Shown: positions 1-10,183 of the stretch, one piece after another
Position numbering within the stretch: the first letter of the stretch is position 1
Layout of the letters: the number at the start of each line of letters is the position of its first letter
DNA from: Tilletia caries
Taxonomy: Eukaryota > Basidiomycota > Exobasidiomycetes > Tilletiales > Tilletiaceae
DNA: 64,000 nt
Assembly: GCA_032718865.1 (NCBI GenBank)
Contig: JALUTQ010000032.1
Location: 1-64,000 of the forward strand
Reading direction: 5' to 3'
Notes under the pieces: model-generated
Seen by the model: the letters and a program-made list of their open reading frames with translations, nothing else
Told to the model about the DNA's origin: nothing
Database searches by the model: none
Translations under genes and position numbers: made by a program

Positions 1-407
1 AGGAACTGCTCAGAATTGAACAGCTTCTTAGAGATACGGAAAAAGTTCTATCTTAGACTGCGTGCACGAGGGTTACCCTCACGGGTTCCTCAACAAAGTC
101 TTCCTAACGGTCGATTATCAGAACACTCGTGCATTCACCTTAACAGGGAAGACAGAGTGTACTCCAACTGAGAAAAGACAAGGTTGAAACTCTCATCTTT
201 AAGAGTACATATAATCCCTTATGGGAAGGTACTAACATGAAGACAGTATGGGATGCTATTCTAACGACTTGGGAAAGTCTAGAATTTCTTCCAACTAACA
301 CTAGAGTCATACATAGCCAAAGTAAACCTCCCGCTCTAGGAGACTTATTCAACCGTAAGAACAAAGAGACCATAGAAAGGTTTAAGGATAACATTGTTAA
401 CTCTTAA
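1..407 (+). pseudogene. Penelope-like RT, C-terminal fragment
   Basis: The sequence matches the last ~135 codons of the RT protein of the complete units (thumb region, ending ...DNIVNS, stop at 405-407). Reading is interrupted. An A-run is 5 long where other units have 7 or 8, one extra G lies in the run near position 91, and one extra A near 176. The coding frame is therefore broken in several places within 200 bases. No GIY-YIG endonuclease domain follows the RT, in line with the endonuclease-deficient PLE class. Confidence 0.85.
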
Positions 408-496
408 CTTAAGAAAGTACCATATGGATACTATAAACTTAGTAGGAATGTAGTATATGAGTGCTTGAGGGTAAGTAGTTTAACAAATTCGGCGGG

Positions 497-568
497 GACT
501 ATGGACCAGTGGTAGGAAGTTTGATTCCTGTATCACTCCAAGTCCCTTGTTCGAATCCGCGTATGGTC
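497..568 (+). other. tRNA-like segment of PLE unit 0
   Basis: This 72-nt segment has the length of a tRNA. A 7-bp acceptor-like helix (GACTATG with TATGGTC, two G-U pairs) closes it. A box-A-like stretch (TGGACCAGTGG) and a box-B-like stretch (TGTTCGAATCC) sit at the right spacing. A run of seven Ts starts a few bases downstream, as in a Pol III terminator. The T and D stems contain mismatches, so it is tRNA-derived or tRNA-mimicking and probably not a translating tRNA. Confidence 0.5.
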
Positions 569-593
569 GTCAATTTTTTTCGCCGATCGACGA

Positions 594-691
594 TTTTTTT
601 GGCATTATTTTTCCCGCAGTCCCCTTAGTGGGTCGGTCAGACGGGTATATCCTATTTAGGGAACGGCTTAGGCCTAGTAATGCCAAAAAAA
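594..691 (+). repeat. A/T hairpin in PLE unit 0
   Basis: A perfect 14-nt inverted repeat: TTTTTTTGGCATTA (594-607) and TAATGCCAAAAAAA (678-691), with a 70-nt loop. It recurs in every unit just after the tRNA-like segment; homopolymer lengths vary between units. It may be an RNA stem-loop of the element transcript. Confidence 0.6.
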
Positions 692-1473
692 ATTGACATT
701 TTTCAAAAAGTAGAACACCGATGGCTAGTATAAGGTTCCAGCACCTTATACATAGAGAAGTATCGTCTCGATTAACTAGTCTAGTACAAAGACAGCTCTA
801 AGAGCGATCACCGGTTAGTAACTAGAAAGCCATACACAATCTGATTTGTACTTTCTGTGAATCCATTTATGACTTAGAGTTACAAATGGAGAATGAACGA
901 TGACGCCATCCTATATGGGACCATCGACATAGACAGAAAGACAAAAAAAGAAGAAACAAACCTCTCTGAGACCTATATCCCCACATCTCGGCTACCTGAG
1001 ACTTATGACAGATCACCGACTTAGCCCCGAAAGACCCCCCAATTTGGTTGAGGTCCCCACACCCCCCAAATTTGGCTGTGGTAATCGGCTATCCGTCGGT
1101 CTCCTGATTAAGACCCAGCACTGCCACGTCAGTACTCGAATGAGAACCCCCCTGAAAAAGGGAGCTAGGACCCATCGGCTGACACCGAGATGAAAGGTCA
1201 TACGGATCATTCTGAGAAAAAAAAGGGTACTTCGATCCAAAGGCCGAGGGCACTTAATTTGGGGCACCACCCCAAAGCCACAACGCCACATCGAAATTTG
1301 AGGGACTCCCCCAAATTAGTTACCCTTCTTTCTTCTGTTGGGACAAGTTCACTTAGTTTTTCTGGGGCGCGATGCGTCTTCGGAACATCGTAGAACCCCG
1401 TAGAAAGCGCACCTTGACAGGGATGCCCAACAGAAATCAGAGAAGTCCCCGTAGGGGATCCAAAAGGTATAAA

Positions 1474-1532
1474 GACGACGCCTGAAGAGTCCAGTTTGAG
1501 GACGAAACAGTAAGCGCACCTGTAGCCACGTC
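1474..1532 (+). ncRNA. Type I hammerhead ribozyme (PLE unit 0)
   Basis: All core elements are present in order. Stem I 5' strand GACGACGC; CTGAAGA core; stem II GTCC/GGAC with a 7-nt loop; GAA core plus A15.1; short stem III ACAG/CTGT; cleavage triplet GTA; stem I 3' strand GCCACGTC. Stem I pairs GC/GC and GACG/CGTC around a small internal loop, as expected for loop-loop contacts. Predicted self-cleavage lies between 1524 and 1525. Hammerheads with short stem III are known in Penelope-like elements. The motif recurs at the same place in all four units. Confidence 0.82.
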
Positions 1533-1735
1533 TTACTCGCCATCCTCGACTCCTCTTCAAGTCTCCCTCAAGTTGTCACTTCACTTCTTACTTTCACCCT
1601 ACTCCACCTCGACAACACCTTTTACGATGAGTACTGTAGTTCCCCCCTTCTCCTACTCCTCTCTCCTCTCCCTTCCCCCACATCCCTCCCCCCACGCCTG
1701 GAGCGCAAGCTCTACGTGACCAATCTGGCACGGCC

Positions 1736-4625
1736 ATGGACGTCGAAGGACTCCATGGTGGCTCAGGCGGTCAGACTACCATCAAGGTATCTGACAAGCA
1801 GTATCCCTCGGGACCTGCTTCAGCTAAGCTGAGCCTGCCCGACCTTGAGAATATCACGAGAGAGCACCTCGCAAGAGCGTCCTCCGTGTATTCAAAATAC
1901 TTCAAGGCCAGGGAAAACTTGGCTGCGTTGGAACGTGCAAAGGCCCTAGGCCCAGACCACTTCCCTCCTGCCATTAAAGGCACAGTGCACTCTCCTCCTC
2001 TCCAGATTAGTAAGGAAGCTTTGGAGTCAAACCCAGATGCTTTCCAAACTCTTCAGGAAAGGATGGCTGAGAAGAAGGAAGAATGCTTGAGGTTCTACCT
2101 CAACATTCTGATCGATGCTAGGAAGACGGAAGTCGACCAGCTGGTCATTGAGGGCAATACTCAGGCCCTCCTCCTAAACCTTCGTAGTGCACTGGAAGCC
2201 AAAGCTGAGGCTCTGAAGGATCATGTTGGATCAGACATTCCCCTCGTCAGAGGTAAAGTGGAGGTCCTCATGACAACCTTTGCTAAAGATCTCGATAAAC
2301 TTTACCTTCAAGCGGCTAACAAGTCACTTAAGGAAAAAAAAGAATTTAAAGAATCTAAGCAACAGAAAGCCTATGAAGCTCAGCTTGCACTCCAAGAAAA
2401 AAAGGTAAATCGCTGCAACAAGCAGTTGGTGAACTGGTCAAGGAGTCGCTCGCTAAAGGCACTTCGAAAAGCAAAGCACCGGCCCAGCCATTCAAAGGCA
2501 AGGGAAAAGGTAAAGCAAAATCGAGTGTCCACAAAGGGAAGAAGCCAGACAACAAAAAAAAGCTAAAGGTTCAAAAGACCAAGGCTAAGTCTAAGGCCCC
2601 CCGGCAAAAAAAAGAACAAGTCCAAAGTCCCTAAGGGCAACTGGTCAGTACCTTCTAACTTTGATATAGCAAAGATAAGTACTTACCCAGTGGAATTCTT
2701 TACTGCCTCCCTTTCAGAACGAACGCTGTTCCTCGCAAGACATTCCTCACTGGAATATATCGACTCAAGATCCTTCAACGATCAAGTCCATAACCTTTCG
2801 AAGACACCGGTCCCACACCCTGTACAGAGAATTATCTCTTACAATATGAAATTCATTCCCACTCCTAACCCAAAGGAAGAACTTTGGAAGAATTCATATG
2901 GGGACTTCGTTCGAAGACTAAGATGGAAATGGGCTTACCGTAAGAATCAATACAAGAAAGAATTTAACCCTAAATTCCATATTGTATCTAACACGGAAGC
3001 ACCTAAGGGCAATGCTAAATTTGAAAAAAAAGGAATTAGCAAAGGCTATGCCATCTTAGAATCTTTAATGAGTAAGAAACTCACTCGGCCTAACCCACCG
3101 ATACATGCCATAAAGACCCTGGACATCTTCTTAAGAGAAGAGTCCTTACTAATTCTACCTACAGATAAGAATATGGGTATGGCAATCGTACCGGTCGAGT
3201 GGTACTATAAAGAAGCCTTAAGACAACTGACCGACAAGGCAGTTTACAAGGAAGTGGAAGAACCAGATTGGTTAGATGACAGAAGATGGATCAAGGAAAC
3301 CATTTACAAACTTGGAGGGTCCTTGACCCTTCAGGAACGTAAGTGGCTACTTGTGAGATCCGATGTAGAATCATCCCTTCCTTACTTTAAGTTACTTCCT
3401 AAAGTACATAAGAGTCCTGTCCTAGGAAGACCTATAGTGCCTAGCTTTAATACATTCTATACGAATGCATCAATCTGGGTTGCAGAAAAAAAACTTAAGG
3501 TCATAGTCAAGGACTACCCTTGGATCCTTAAGGACACGACTACCTTCTTACAAACCCTGCCAATGAGATATACTTCCATTGGATCTCCAGACCCTGAAGA
3601 GGACATCTGGCTGATTTCAGGAGACGTTGAAGCAATGTACCCTAGCATCCCTACAGACTGGGGTCTAGAATGCATGGCAAATATACTTAAACGCTCCTCT
3701 CTGCCTATAGAGACCATAACTCTAGTACTAAAATTACTAGAAAAGATTCTTCGTAATAACTACTTTACCTTTATGGGAAAGTACTACCTACAAGTTAAAG
3801 GCACAGCCATGGGCACCTCGTGTGCTCCCATGTATGCCAACTTGGTTATGGCAGAAGCCGAGTATACTGGGACATCTCAGACTAACTCGGGACAGGGACA
3901 GAACATAAAGTACTATGGCAGGTATCTTGATGACATCTTTGTGGTAGTCAGAGGCAACAAAGACTCTCCACAAAACTTCATCGATAACTTTGAAAGCGAG
4001 CATAGTAACTTTAAGTTCACCTGGAATGTTTCAAAAAAAGCTCAATGACCTTCTTAGATGTTGAAGTCGTAACTGCTAAAGTTAAAGACAACATTCAACT
4101 CCTAACAAAAAAACATATCAAAAGCCCATGAATGCATACCAGTATATACCATGGTCCTCGTATCATCCACTACATGTTAAGAAAGCATGGATAAAAGCTG
4201 AACTGCTACGACATGTAAGGAACTGCTCAGAATTGAACAGCTTCTTAGAGATACGGAAAAAAAAGTTCTATCTTAGACTGCGTGCACGAGGTTACCCTCA
4301 CGGGTTCCTCAACAAAGTCTTCCTAACGGTCGATTATCAGAACACTCGTGCATTCACCTTAACAGGGAAGACAGAGTGTACTCCAACTGAGAAAGACAAG
4401 GTTGAAACTCTCATCTTTAAGAGTACATATAATCCCTTATGGGAAGGTACTAACATGAAGACAGTATGGGATGCTATTCTAACGACTTGGGAAAGTCTAG
4501 AATTTCTTCCAACTAACACTAGAGTCATACATAGCCAAAGTAAACCTCCCGCTCTAGGAGACTTATTCAACCGTAAGAACAAAGAGACCATAGAAAGGTT
4601 TAAGGATAACATTGTTAACTCTTAA
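1736..4625 (+). pseudogene. Penelope-like reverse transcriptase polyprotein, frameshifted (unit 1)
   Basis: One ~960-codon reading frame is inferred, broken at A- and C-rich runs. The N-terminal part (1736-2566, ATG at 1736) is predicted helical/coiled-coil and becomes Lys-rich. After a shift near 2400-2620 the RT runs open to 4048; its first ATG-less stretch shows it was fused to the upstream part. RT motifs: PKVHK with GRPIVPS (~3400-3450), DVEAMYPSIP (~3625), GTAMGTSCAPMYANL (~3801) and the catalytic YLDDIF (~3925). These fit the PLE RT family, related to telomerase RT. A further shift at an A7 run near 4033 precedes the thumb/C-terminal part (to 4625). There is no GIY-YIG domain. The breaks may be real decay or homopolymer errors in the assembly. 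Confidence 0.85.
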
Positions 4626-4714
4626 CTTAAGAAAGTACCATATGGATACTATAAACTTAGTAGGAATGTAGTATATGAGTGCTTGAGGGTAAGTAGTTTA
4701 ACAAATTCGGCGGG

Positions 4715-4786
4715 GACTATGGACCAGTGGTAGGAAGTTTGATTCCTGTATCACTCCAAGTCCCTTGTTCGAATCCGCGTATGGTC
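4715..4786 (+). other. tRNA-like segment of PLE unit 1
   Basis: Same 72-nt sequence as at 497-568, with the acceptor-like helix, box A/B-like motifs and downstream T-run. Sequence identity between units is essentially complete here, while the T-runs just downstream vary in length. Confidence 0.5.
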
Positions 4787-5690
4787 GTCAATTTTTTTCG
4801 CCGATTTTTTTCGACGATTTTTTTGGCATTATTTTTCCCGCAGTCCCCTTAGTGGGTCGGTCAGACGGGTATATCCTATTTAGGGAACGGCTTAGGCCTA
4901 GTAATGCCAAAAAAAATTGACATTTTCAAAAGTAGAACACCGATGGCTAGTATAAGGTTCCAGCACCTTATACATAGAGAAGTATCGTCTCGATTAACTA
5001 GTCTAGTACAAAGACAGCTCTAAGAGCGATCACCGGTTAGTAACTAGAAAGCCATACACAATCTGATTTGTACTTTCTGTGAATCCATTTATGACTTAGA
5101 GTTACAAATGGAGAATGAACGATGACGCCATCCTATATGGGACCATCGACATAGACAGAAAGACAAAAAAAGAAGAAACAAACCTCTCTGAGACCTATAT
5201 CCCCACATCTCGGCTACCTGAGACTTATGACAGATCACCGACTTAGCCCCGAAAGACCCCCAATTTGGTTGAGGTCCCCACACCCCCAAATTTGGCTGTG
5301 GTAATCGGCTATCCGTCGGTCTCCTGATTAAGACCCAGCACTGCCACGTCAGTACTCGAATGAGAACCCCCCTGAAAAGGGAGCTAGGACCCATCGGCTG
5401 ACACCGAGATGAAAGGTCATACGGATCATTCTGAGAAAAAGGGTACTTCGATCCAAAGGCCGAGGGCACTTAATTTGGGGCACCACCCCAAAGCCACAAC
5501 GCCACATCGAAATTTGAGGGACTCCCCCCAAATTAGTTACCCTTCTTTCTTCTGTTGGGACAAGTTCACTTAGTTTTTCTGGGGCGCGATGCGTCTTCGG
5601 AACATCGTAGAACCCCGTAGAAAGCGCACCTTGACAGGGATGCCCAACAGAAATCAGAGAAGTCCCCGTAGGGGATCCAAAAGGTATAAA

Positions 5691-5749
5691 GACGACGCCT
5701 GAAGAGTCCAGTTTGAGGACGAAACAGTAAGCGCACCTGTAGCCACGTC
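5691..5749 (+). ncRNA. Type I hammerhead ribozyme (PLE unit 1)
   Basis: Identical in core and stems to the copy at 1474-1532. Predicted cleavage is between 5741 and 5742, 70 nt before the unit's 3' end. In a tandem transcript, cleavage here and at 1524 would release a unit-length RNA. Confidence 0.82.
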
Positions 5750-5961
5750 TTACTCGCCATCCTCGACTCCTCTTCAAGTCTCCCTCAAGTTGTCACTTCA
5801 CTTCTTACTTTCACCCTACTCCACCTCGACAACACCTTTTACGATGAGTACTGTAGTTCCCCCCCTAACTCCTACTACCCTCTCCTCTCCCTTCCCCCCA
5901 CATCCCCTCCCCCCCCCACACGCCTGGAGCGCAAGCTCTACGTGACCAATCTGGCACGGCC

Positions 5962-8849
5962 ATGGACGTCGAAGGACTCCATGGTGGCTCAGGCGGTCAG
6001 ACTACCATCAAGGTATCTGACAAGCAGTATCCCTCGGGACCTGCTTCAGCTAAGCTGAGCCTGCCCGACCTTGAGAATATCACGAGAGAGCACCTCGCAA
6101 GAGCGTCCTCCGTGTATTCAAAATACTTCAAGGCCAGGGAAAACTTGGCTGCGTTGGAACGTGCAAAGGCCCTAGGCCCAGACCACTTCCCTCCTGCCAT
6201 TAAAGGCACAGTGCACTCTCCTCCTCTCCAGATTAGTAAGGAAGCTTTGGAGTCAAACCCAGATGCTTTCCAAACTCTTCAGGAAAGGATGGCTGAGAAG
6301 AAGGAAGAATGCTTGAGGTTCTACCTCAACATTCTGATCGATGCTAGGAAGACGGAAGTCGACCAGCTGGTCATTGAGGGCAATACTCAGGCCCTCCTCC
6401 TAAACCTTCGTAGTGCACTGGAAGCCAAAGCTGAGGCTCTGAAGGATCATGTTGGATCAGACATTCCCCTCGTCAGAGGTAAAGTGGAGGTCCTCATGAC
6501 AACCTTTGCTAAAGATCTCGATAAACTTTACCTTCAAGCGGCTAACAAGTCACTTAAGGAAAAAAAGAATTTAAAGAATCTAAGCAACAGAAAGCCTATG
6601 AAGCTCAGCTTGCACTCCAAGAAAAAAAGGTAAATCGCTGCAACAAGCAGTTGGTGAACTGGTCAAGGAGTCGCTCGCTAAAGGCACTTCGAAAAGCAAA
6701 GCACCGGCCCAGCCATTCAAAGGCAAGGGAAAAGGTAAAGCAAAATCGAGTGTCCACAAAGGGAAGAAGCCAGACAACAAAAAAAAGCTAAAGGTTCAAA
6801 AGACCAAGGCTAAGTCTAAGGCCCCCCGGCAAAAAAAAGAACAAGTCCAAAGTCCCTAAGGGCAACTGGTCAGTACCTTCTAACTTTGATATAGCAAAGA
6901 TAAGTACTTACCCAGTGGAATTCTTTACTGCCTCCCTTTCAGAACGAACGCTGTTCCTCGCAAGACATTCCTCACTGGAATATATCGACTCAAGATCCTT
7001 CAACGATCAAGTCCATAACCTTTCGAAGACACCGGTCCCACACCCTGTACAGAGAATTATCTCTTACAATATGAAATTCATTCCCACTCCTAACCCAAAG
7101 GAAGAACTTTGGAAGAATTCATATGGGGACTTCGTTCGAAGACTAAGATGGAAATGGGCTTACCGTAAGAATCAATACAAGAAAGAATTTAACCCTAAAT
7201 TCCATATTGTATCTAACACGGAAGCACCTAAGGGCAATGCTAAATTTGAAAAAAAGGAATTAGCAAAGGCTATGCCATCTTAGAATCTTTAATGAGTAAG
7301 AAACTCACTCGGCCTAACCCACCGATACATGCCATAAAGACCCTGGACATCTTCTTAAGAGAAGAGTCCTTACTAATTCTACCTACAGATAAGAATATGG
7401 GTATGGCAATCGTACCGGTCGAGTGGTACTATAAAGAAGCCTTAAGACAACTGACCGACAAGGCAGTTTACAAGGAAGTGGAAGAACCAGATTGGTTAGA
7501 TGACAGAAGATGGATCAAGGAAACCATTTACAAACTTGGAGGGTCCTTGACCCTTCAGGAACGTAAGTGGCTACTTGTGAGATCCGATGTAGAATCATCC
7601 CTTCCTTACTTTAAGTTACTTCCTAAAGTACATAAGAGTCCTGTCCTAGGAAGACCTATAGTGCCTAGCTTTAATACATTCTATACGAATGCATCAATCT
7701 GGGTTGCAGAAAAAAACTTAAGGTCATAGTCAAGGACTACCCTTGGATCCTTAAGGACACGACTACCTTCTTACAAACCCTGCCAATGAGATATACTTCC
7801 ATTGGATCTCCAGACCCTGAAGAGGACATCTGGCTGATTTCAGGAGACGTTGAAGCAATGTACCCTAGCATCCCTACAGACTGGGGTCTAGAATGCATGG
7901 CAAATATACTTAAACGCTCCTCTCTGCCTATAGAGACCATAACTCTAGTACTAAAATTACTAGAAAAAGATTCTTCGTAATAACTACTTTACCTTTATGG
8001 GAAAGTACTACCTACAAGTTAAAGGCACAGCCATGGGCACCTCGTGTGCTCCCATGTATGCCAACTTGGTTATGGCAGAAGCCGAGTATACTGGGACATC
8101 TCAGACTAACTCGGGACAGGGACAGAACATAAAGTACTATGGCAGGTATCTTGATGACATCTTTGTGGTAGTCAGAGGCAACAAAGACTCTCCACAAAAC
8201 TTCATCGATAACTTTGAAAGCGAGCATAGTAACTTTAAGTTCACCTGGAATGTTTCAAAAAAAGCTCAATGACCTTCTTAGATGTTGAAGTCGTAACTGC
8301 TAAAGTTAAAGACAACATTCAACTCCTAACAAAAGACATATCAAAAAGCCCACGAATGCATACCAGTATATACCATGGTCCTCGTATCATCCACTACATG
8401 TTAAGAAAGCATGGATAAAAGCTGAACTGCTACGACATGTAAGGAACTGCTCAGAATTGAACAGCTTCTTAGAGATACGGAAAAAAAAGTTCTATCTTAG
8501 ACTGCGTGCACGAGGTTACCCTCACGGGTTCCTCAACAAAGTCTTCCTAACGGTCGATTATCAGAACACTCGTGCATTCACCTTAACAGGGAAGACAGAG
8601 TGTACTCCAACTGAGAAAGACAAGGTTGAAACTCTCATCTTTAAGAGTACATATAATCCCTTATGGGAAGGTACTAACATGAAGACAGTATGGGATGCTA
8701 TTCTAACGACTTGGGAAAGTCTAGAATTTCTTCCAACTAACACTAGAGTCATACATAGCCAAAGTAAACCTCCCGCTCTAGGAGACTTATTCAACCGTAA
8801 GAACAAAGAGACCATAGAAAGGTTTAAGGATAACATTGTTAACTCTTAA
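5962..8849 (+). pseudogene. Penelope-like reverse transcriptase polyprotein, frameshifted (unit 2)
   Basis: Same protein as in unit 1, but with more breaks. The N-terminal part stops after 223 codons because an A-run near 6560 has 7 instead of 8 As. The RT is split into 6915-7283, 7292-7729, 7786-7980 and 7997-8272, each split at an A-run (near 7250, 7715, 7965). The C-terminal part is 8457-8849. The RT catalytic YLDDIF lies in the 7997-8272 piece. All differences from unit 1 that break the frame are single-base changes in homopolymers; no substitution makes a stop. Confidence 0.85.
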
Positions 8850-8938
8850 CTTAAGAAAGTACCATATGGATACTATAAACTTAGTAGGAATGTAGTATAT
8901 GAGTGCTTGAGGGTAAGTAGTTTAACAAATTCGGCGGG

Positions 8939-9010
8939 GACTATGGACCAGTGGTAGGAAGTTTGATTCCTGTATCACTCCAAGTCCCTTGTTCGAATCC
9001 GCGTATGGTC
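8939..9010 (+). other. tRNA-like segment of PLE unit 2
   Basis: Same 72-nt element as in the other units, followed by a T7 run and the A/T hairpin. Confidence 0.5.
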
Positions 9011-9921
9011 GTCAATTTTTTTCGCCGATTTTTTTCGACGATTTTTTTGGCATTATTTTTCCCGCAGTCCCCTTAGTGGGTCGGTCAGACGGGTATATCC
9101 TATTTAGGGAACGGCTTAGGCCTAGTAATGCCAAAAAAAATTGACATTTTTCAAAAGTAGAACACCGATGGCTAGTATAAGGTTCCAGCACCTTATACAT
9201 AGAGAAGTATCGTCTCGATTAACTAGTCTAGTACAAAGACAGTTCTAAGAGCGATCACCGGTTAGTAACTAGAAAGCCATACACAATCTGATTTGTACTT
9301 TCTGTGAATCCATTTATGACTTAGAGTTACAAATGGAGAATGAACGATGACGCCATCCTATATGGGACCATCGACATAGACAGAAAGACAAAAAAAGAAG
9401 AAACAAACCTCTCTGAGACCTATATCCCCACATCTCGGCTACCTGAGACTTATGACAGATCACCGACTTAGCTCCCGAAAGGACCCCCCAATTTGGTTGA
9501 GGTCCCCACACCCCCCCAAATTTGGCTGTGGTAATCGGCTATCCGTCGGTCTCCTGATTAAGACCCAGCACTGCCACGTCAGTACTCGAATGAGAACCCC
9601 CTGAAAAGGGAGCTAGGACCCATCGGCTGACACTGAGATGAAAGGTCATACGGATCATTCTGAGAAAAAAAAGGGTACTTCGATCCAAAGGCCGAGGGCA
9701 CTTAATTTGGGGCACCACCCCAAAGCCACAACGCCACATCGAAATTTGAGGGACTCCCCCAAATTAGTTACCCTTCTTTCTTCTGTTGGGACAAGTTCAC
9801 TTAGTTTTTCTGGGGCGCGATGCGTCTTCGGAACATCGTAGAACCCCGTAGAAAGCGCACCTTGACAGGGATGCCCAACAGAAATCAGAGAAGTCCCCGT
9901 AGGGGATCCAAAAGGTATAAA

Positions 9922-9980
9922 GACGACGCCTGAAGAGTCCAGTTTGAGGACGAAACAGTAAGCGCACCTGTAGCCACGTC
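9922..9980 (+). ncRNA. Type I hammerhead ribozyme (PLE unit 2)
   Basis: Same core, stem II GTCC/GGAC and stem III ACAG/CTGT as in unit 0. Predicted cleavage between 9972 and 9973. Confidence 0.82.
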
Positions 9981-10183
9981 TTACTCGCCATCCTCGACTC
10001 CTCTTCAAGTCTCCCTCAAGTTGTCACTTCACTTCTTACTTTCACCCTACTCCACCTCGACAACACCTTTTACGATGAGTACTGTAGTTCCCCCCTTCTC
10101 CTACTCCTCTCTCCTCTCCCTTCCCCCACATCCCTCCCCCCACGCCTGGAGCGCAAGCTCTACGTGACCAATCTGGCACGGCC

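Larger units (their letters stand above)
1..1594 (+). mobile_element. Penelope-like element, unit 0 (left part cut by window edge)
   Basis: This is the 3' portion of the same element that follows in three complete copies. It holds the end of the reverse transcriptase reading frame, the tRNA-like segment, the A/T hairpin, a long non-coding region and the hammerhead. It ends at ...CTTACTTT (1594), the same 3' terminus that joins telomeric repeats at 14246. It differs from the other copies mainly by indels in homopolymers. The left part is missing because the window, and possibly the assembled chromosome end, starts here. Confidence 0.9.
1595..5811 (+). mobile_element. Penelope-like element, complete unit 1 (4217 bp)
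   Basis: Head-to-tail copy. It starts right after the CTTACTTT end of unit 0 and ends at the next CTTACTTT. Order: short leader with a variable C/T tract (~1645-1700), coding region 1736-4625, tRNA-like segment 4715-4786, hairpin, ~0.8 kb non-coding, hammerhead 5691-5749, 3' end. The first six bases (CACCCT) look like a degenerate telomeric hexamer (AACCCT). No target-site duplication or intervening telomeric tract separates it from its neighbours. The unit is visibly more A/T-rich than the genes right of 16 kb. Confidence 0.92.
5812..10042 (+). mobile_element. Penelope-like element, complete unit 2 (4231 bp)
   Basis: Same organisation and boundaries as unit 1, again starting CACCCT directly after CTTACTTT. 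Its leader C/T tract (~5865-5920) differs from units 1 and 3, which match each other there. It is otherwise nearly identical apart from homopolymer indels. Confidence 0.92.

Noticed and set aside
497..568. Functional tRNA gene in the PLE
   Set aside because: Mismatched T and D stems and no clear anticodon arm; described as tRNA-like only.
1207..1560. Minus-strand frames in the non-coding part of each PLE unit (for example 117 codons)
   Set aside because: They overlie the hammerhead and repeat in all units only because the DNA repeats; composition and lack of motifs argue against coding.
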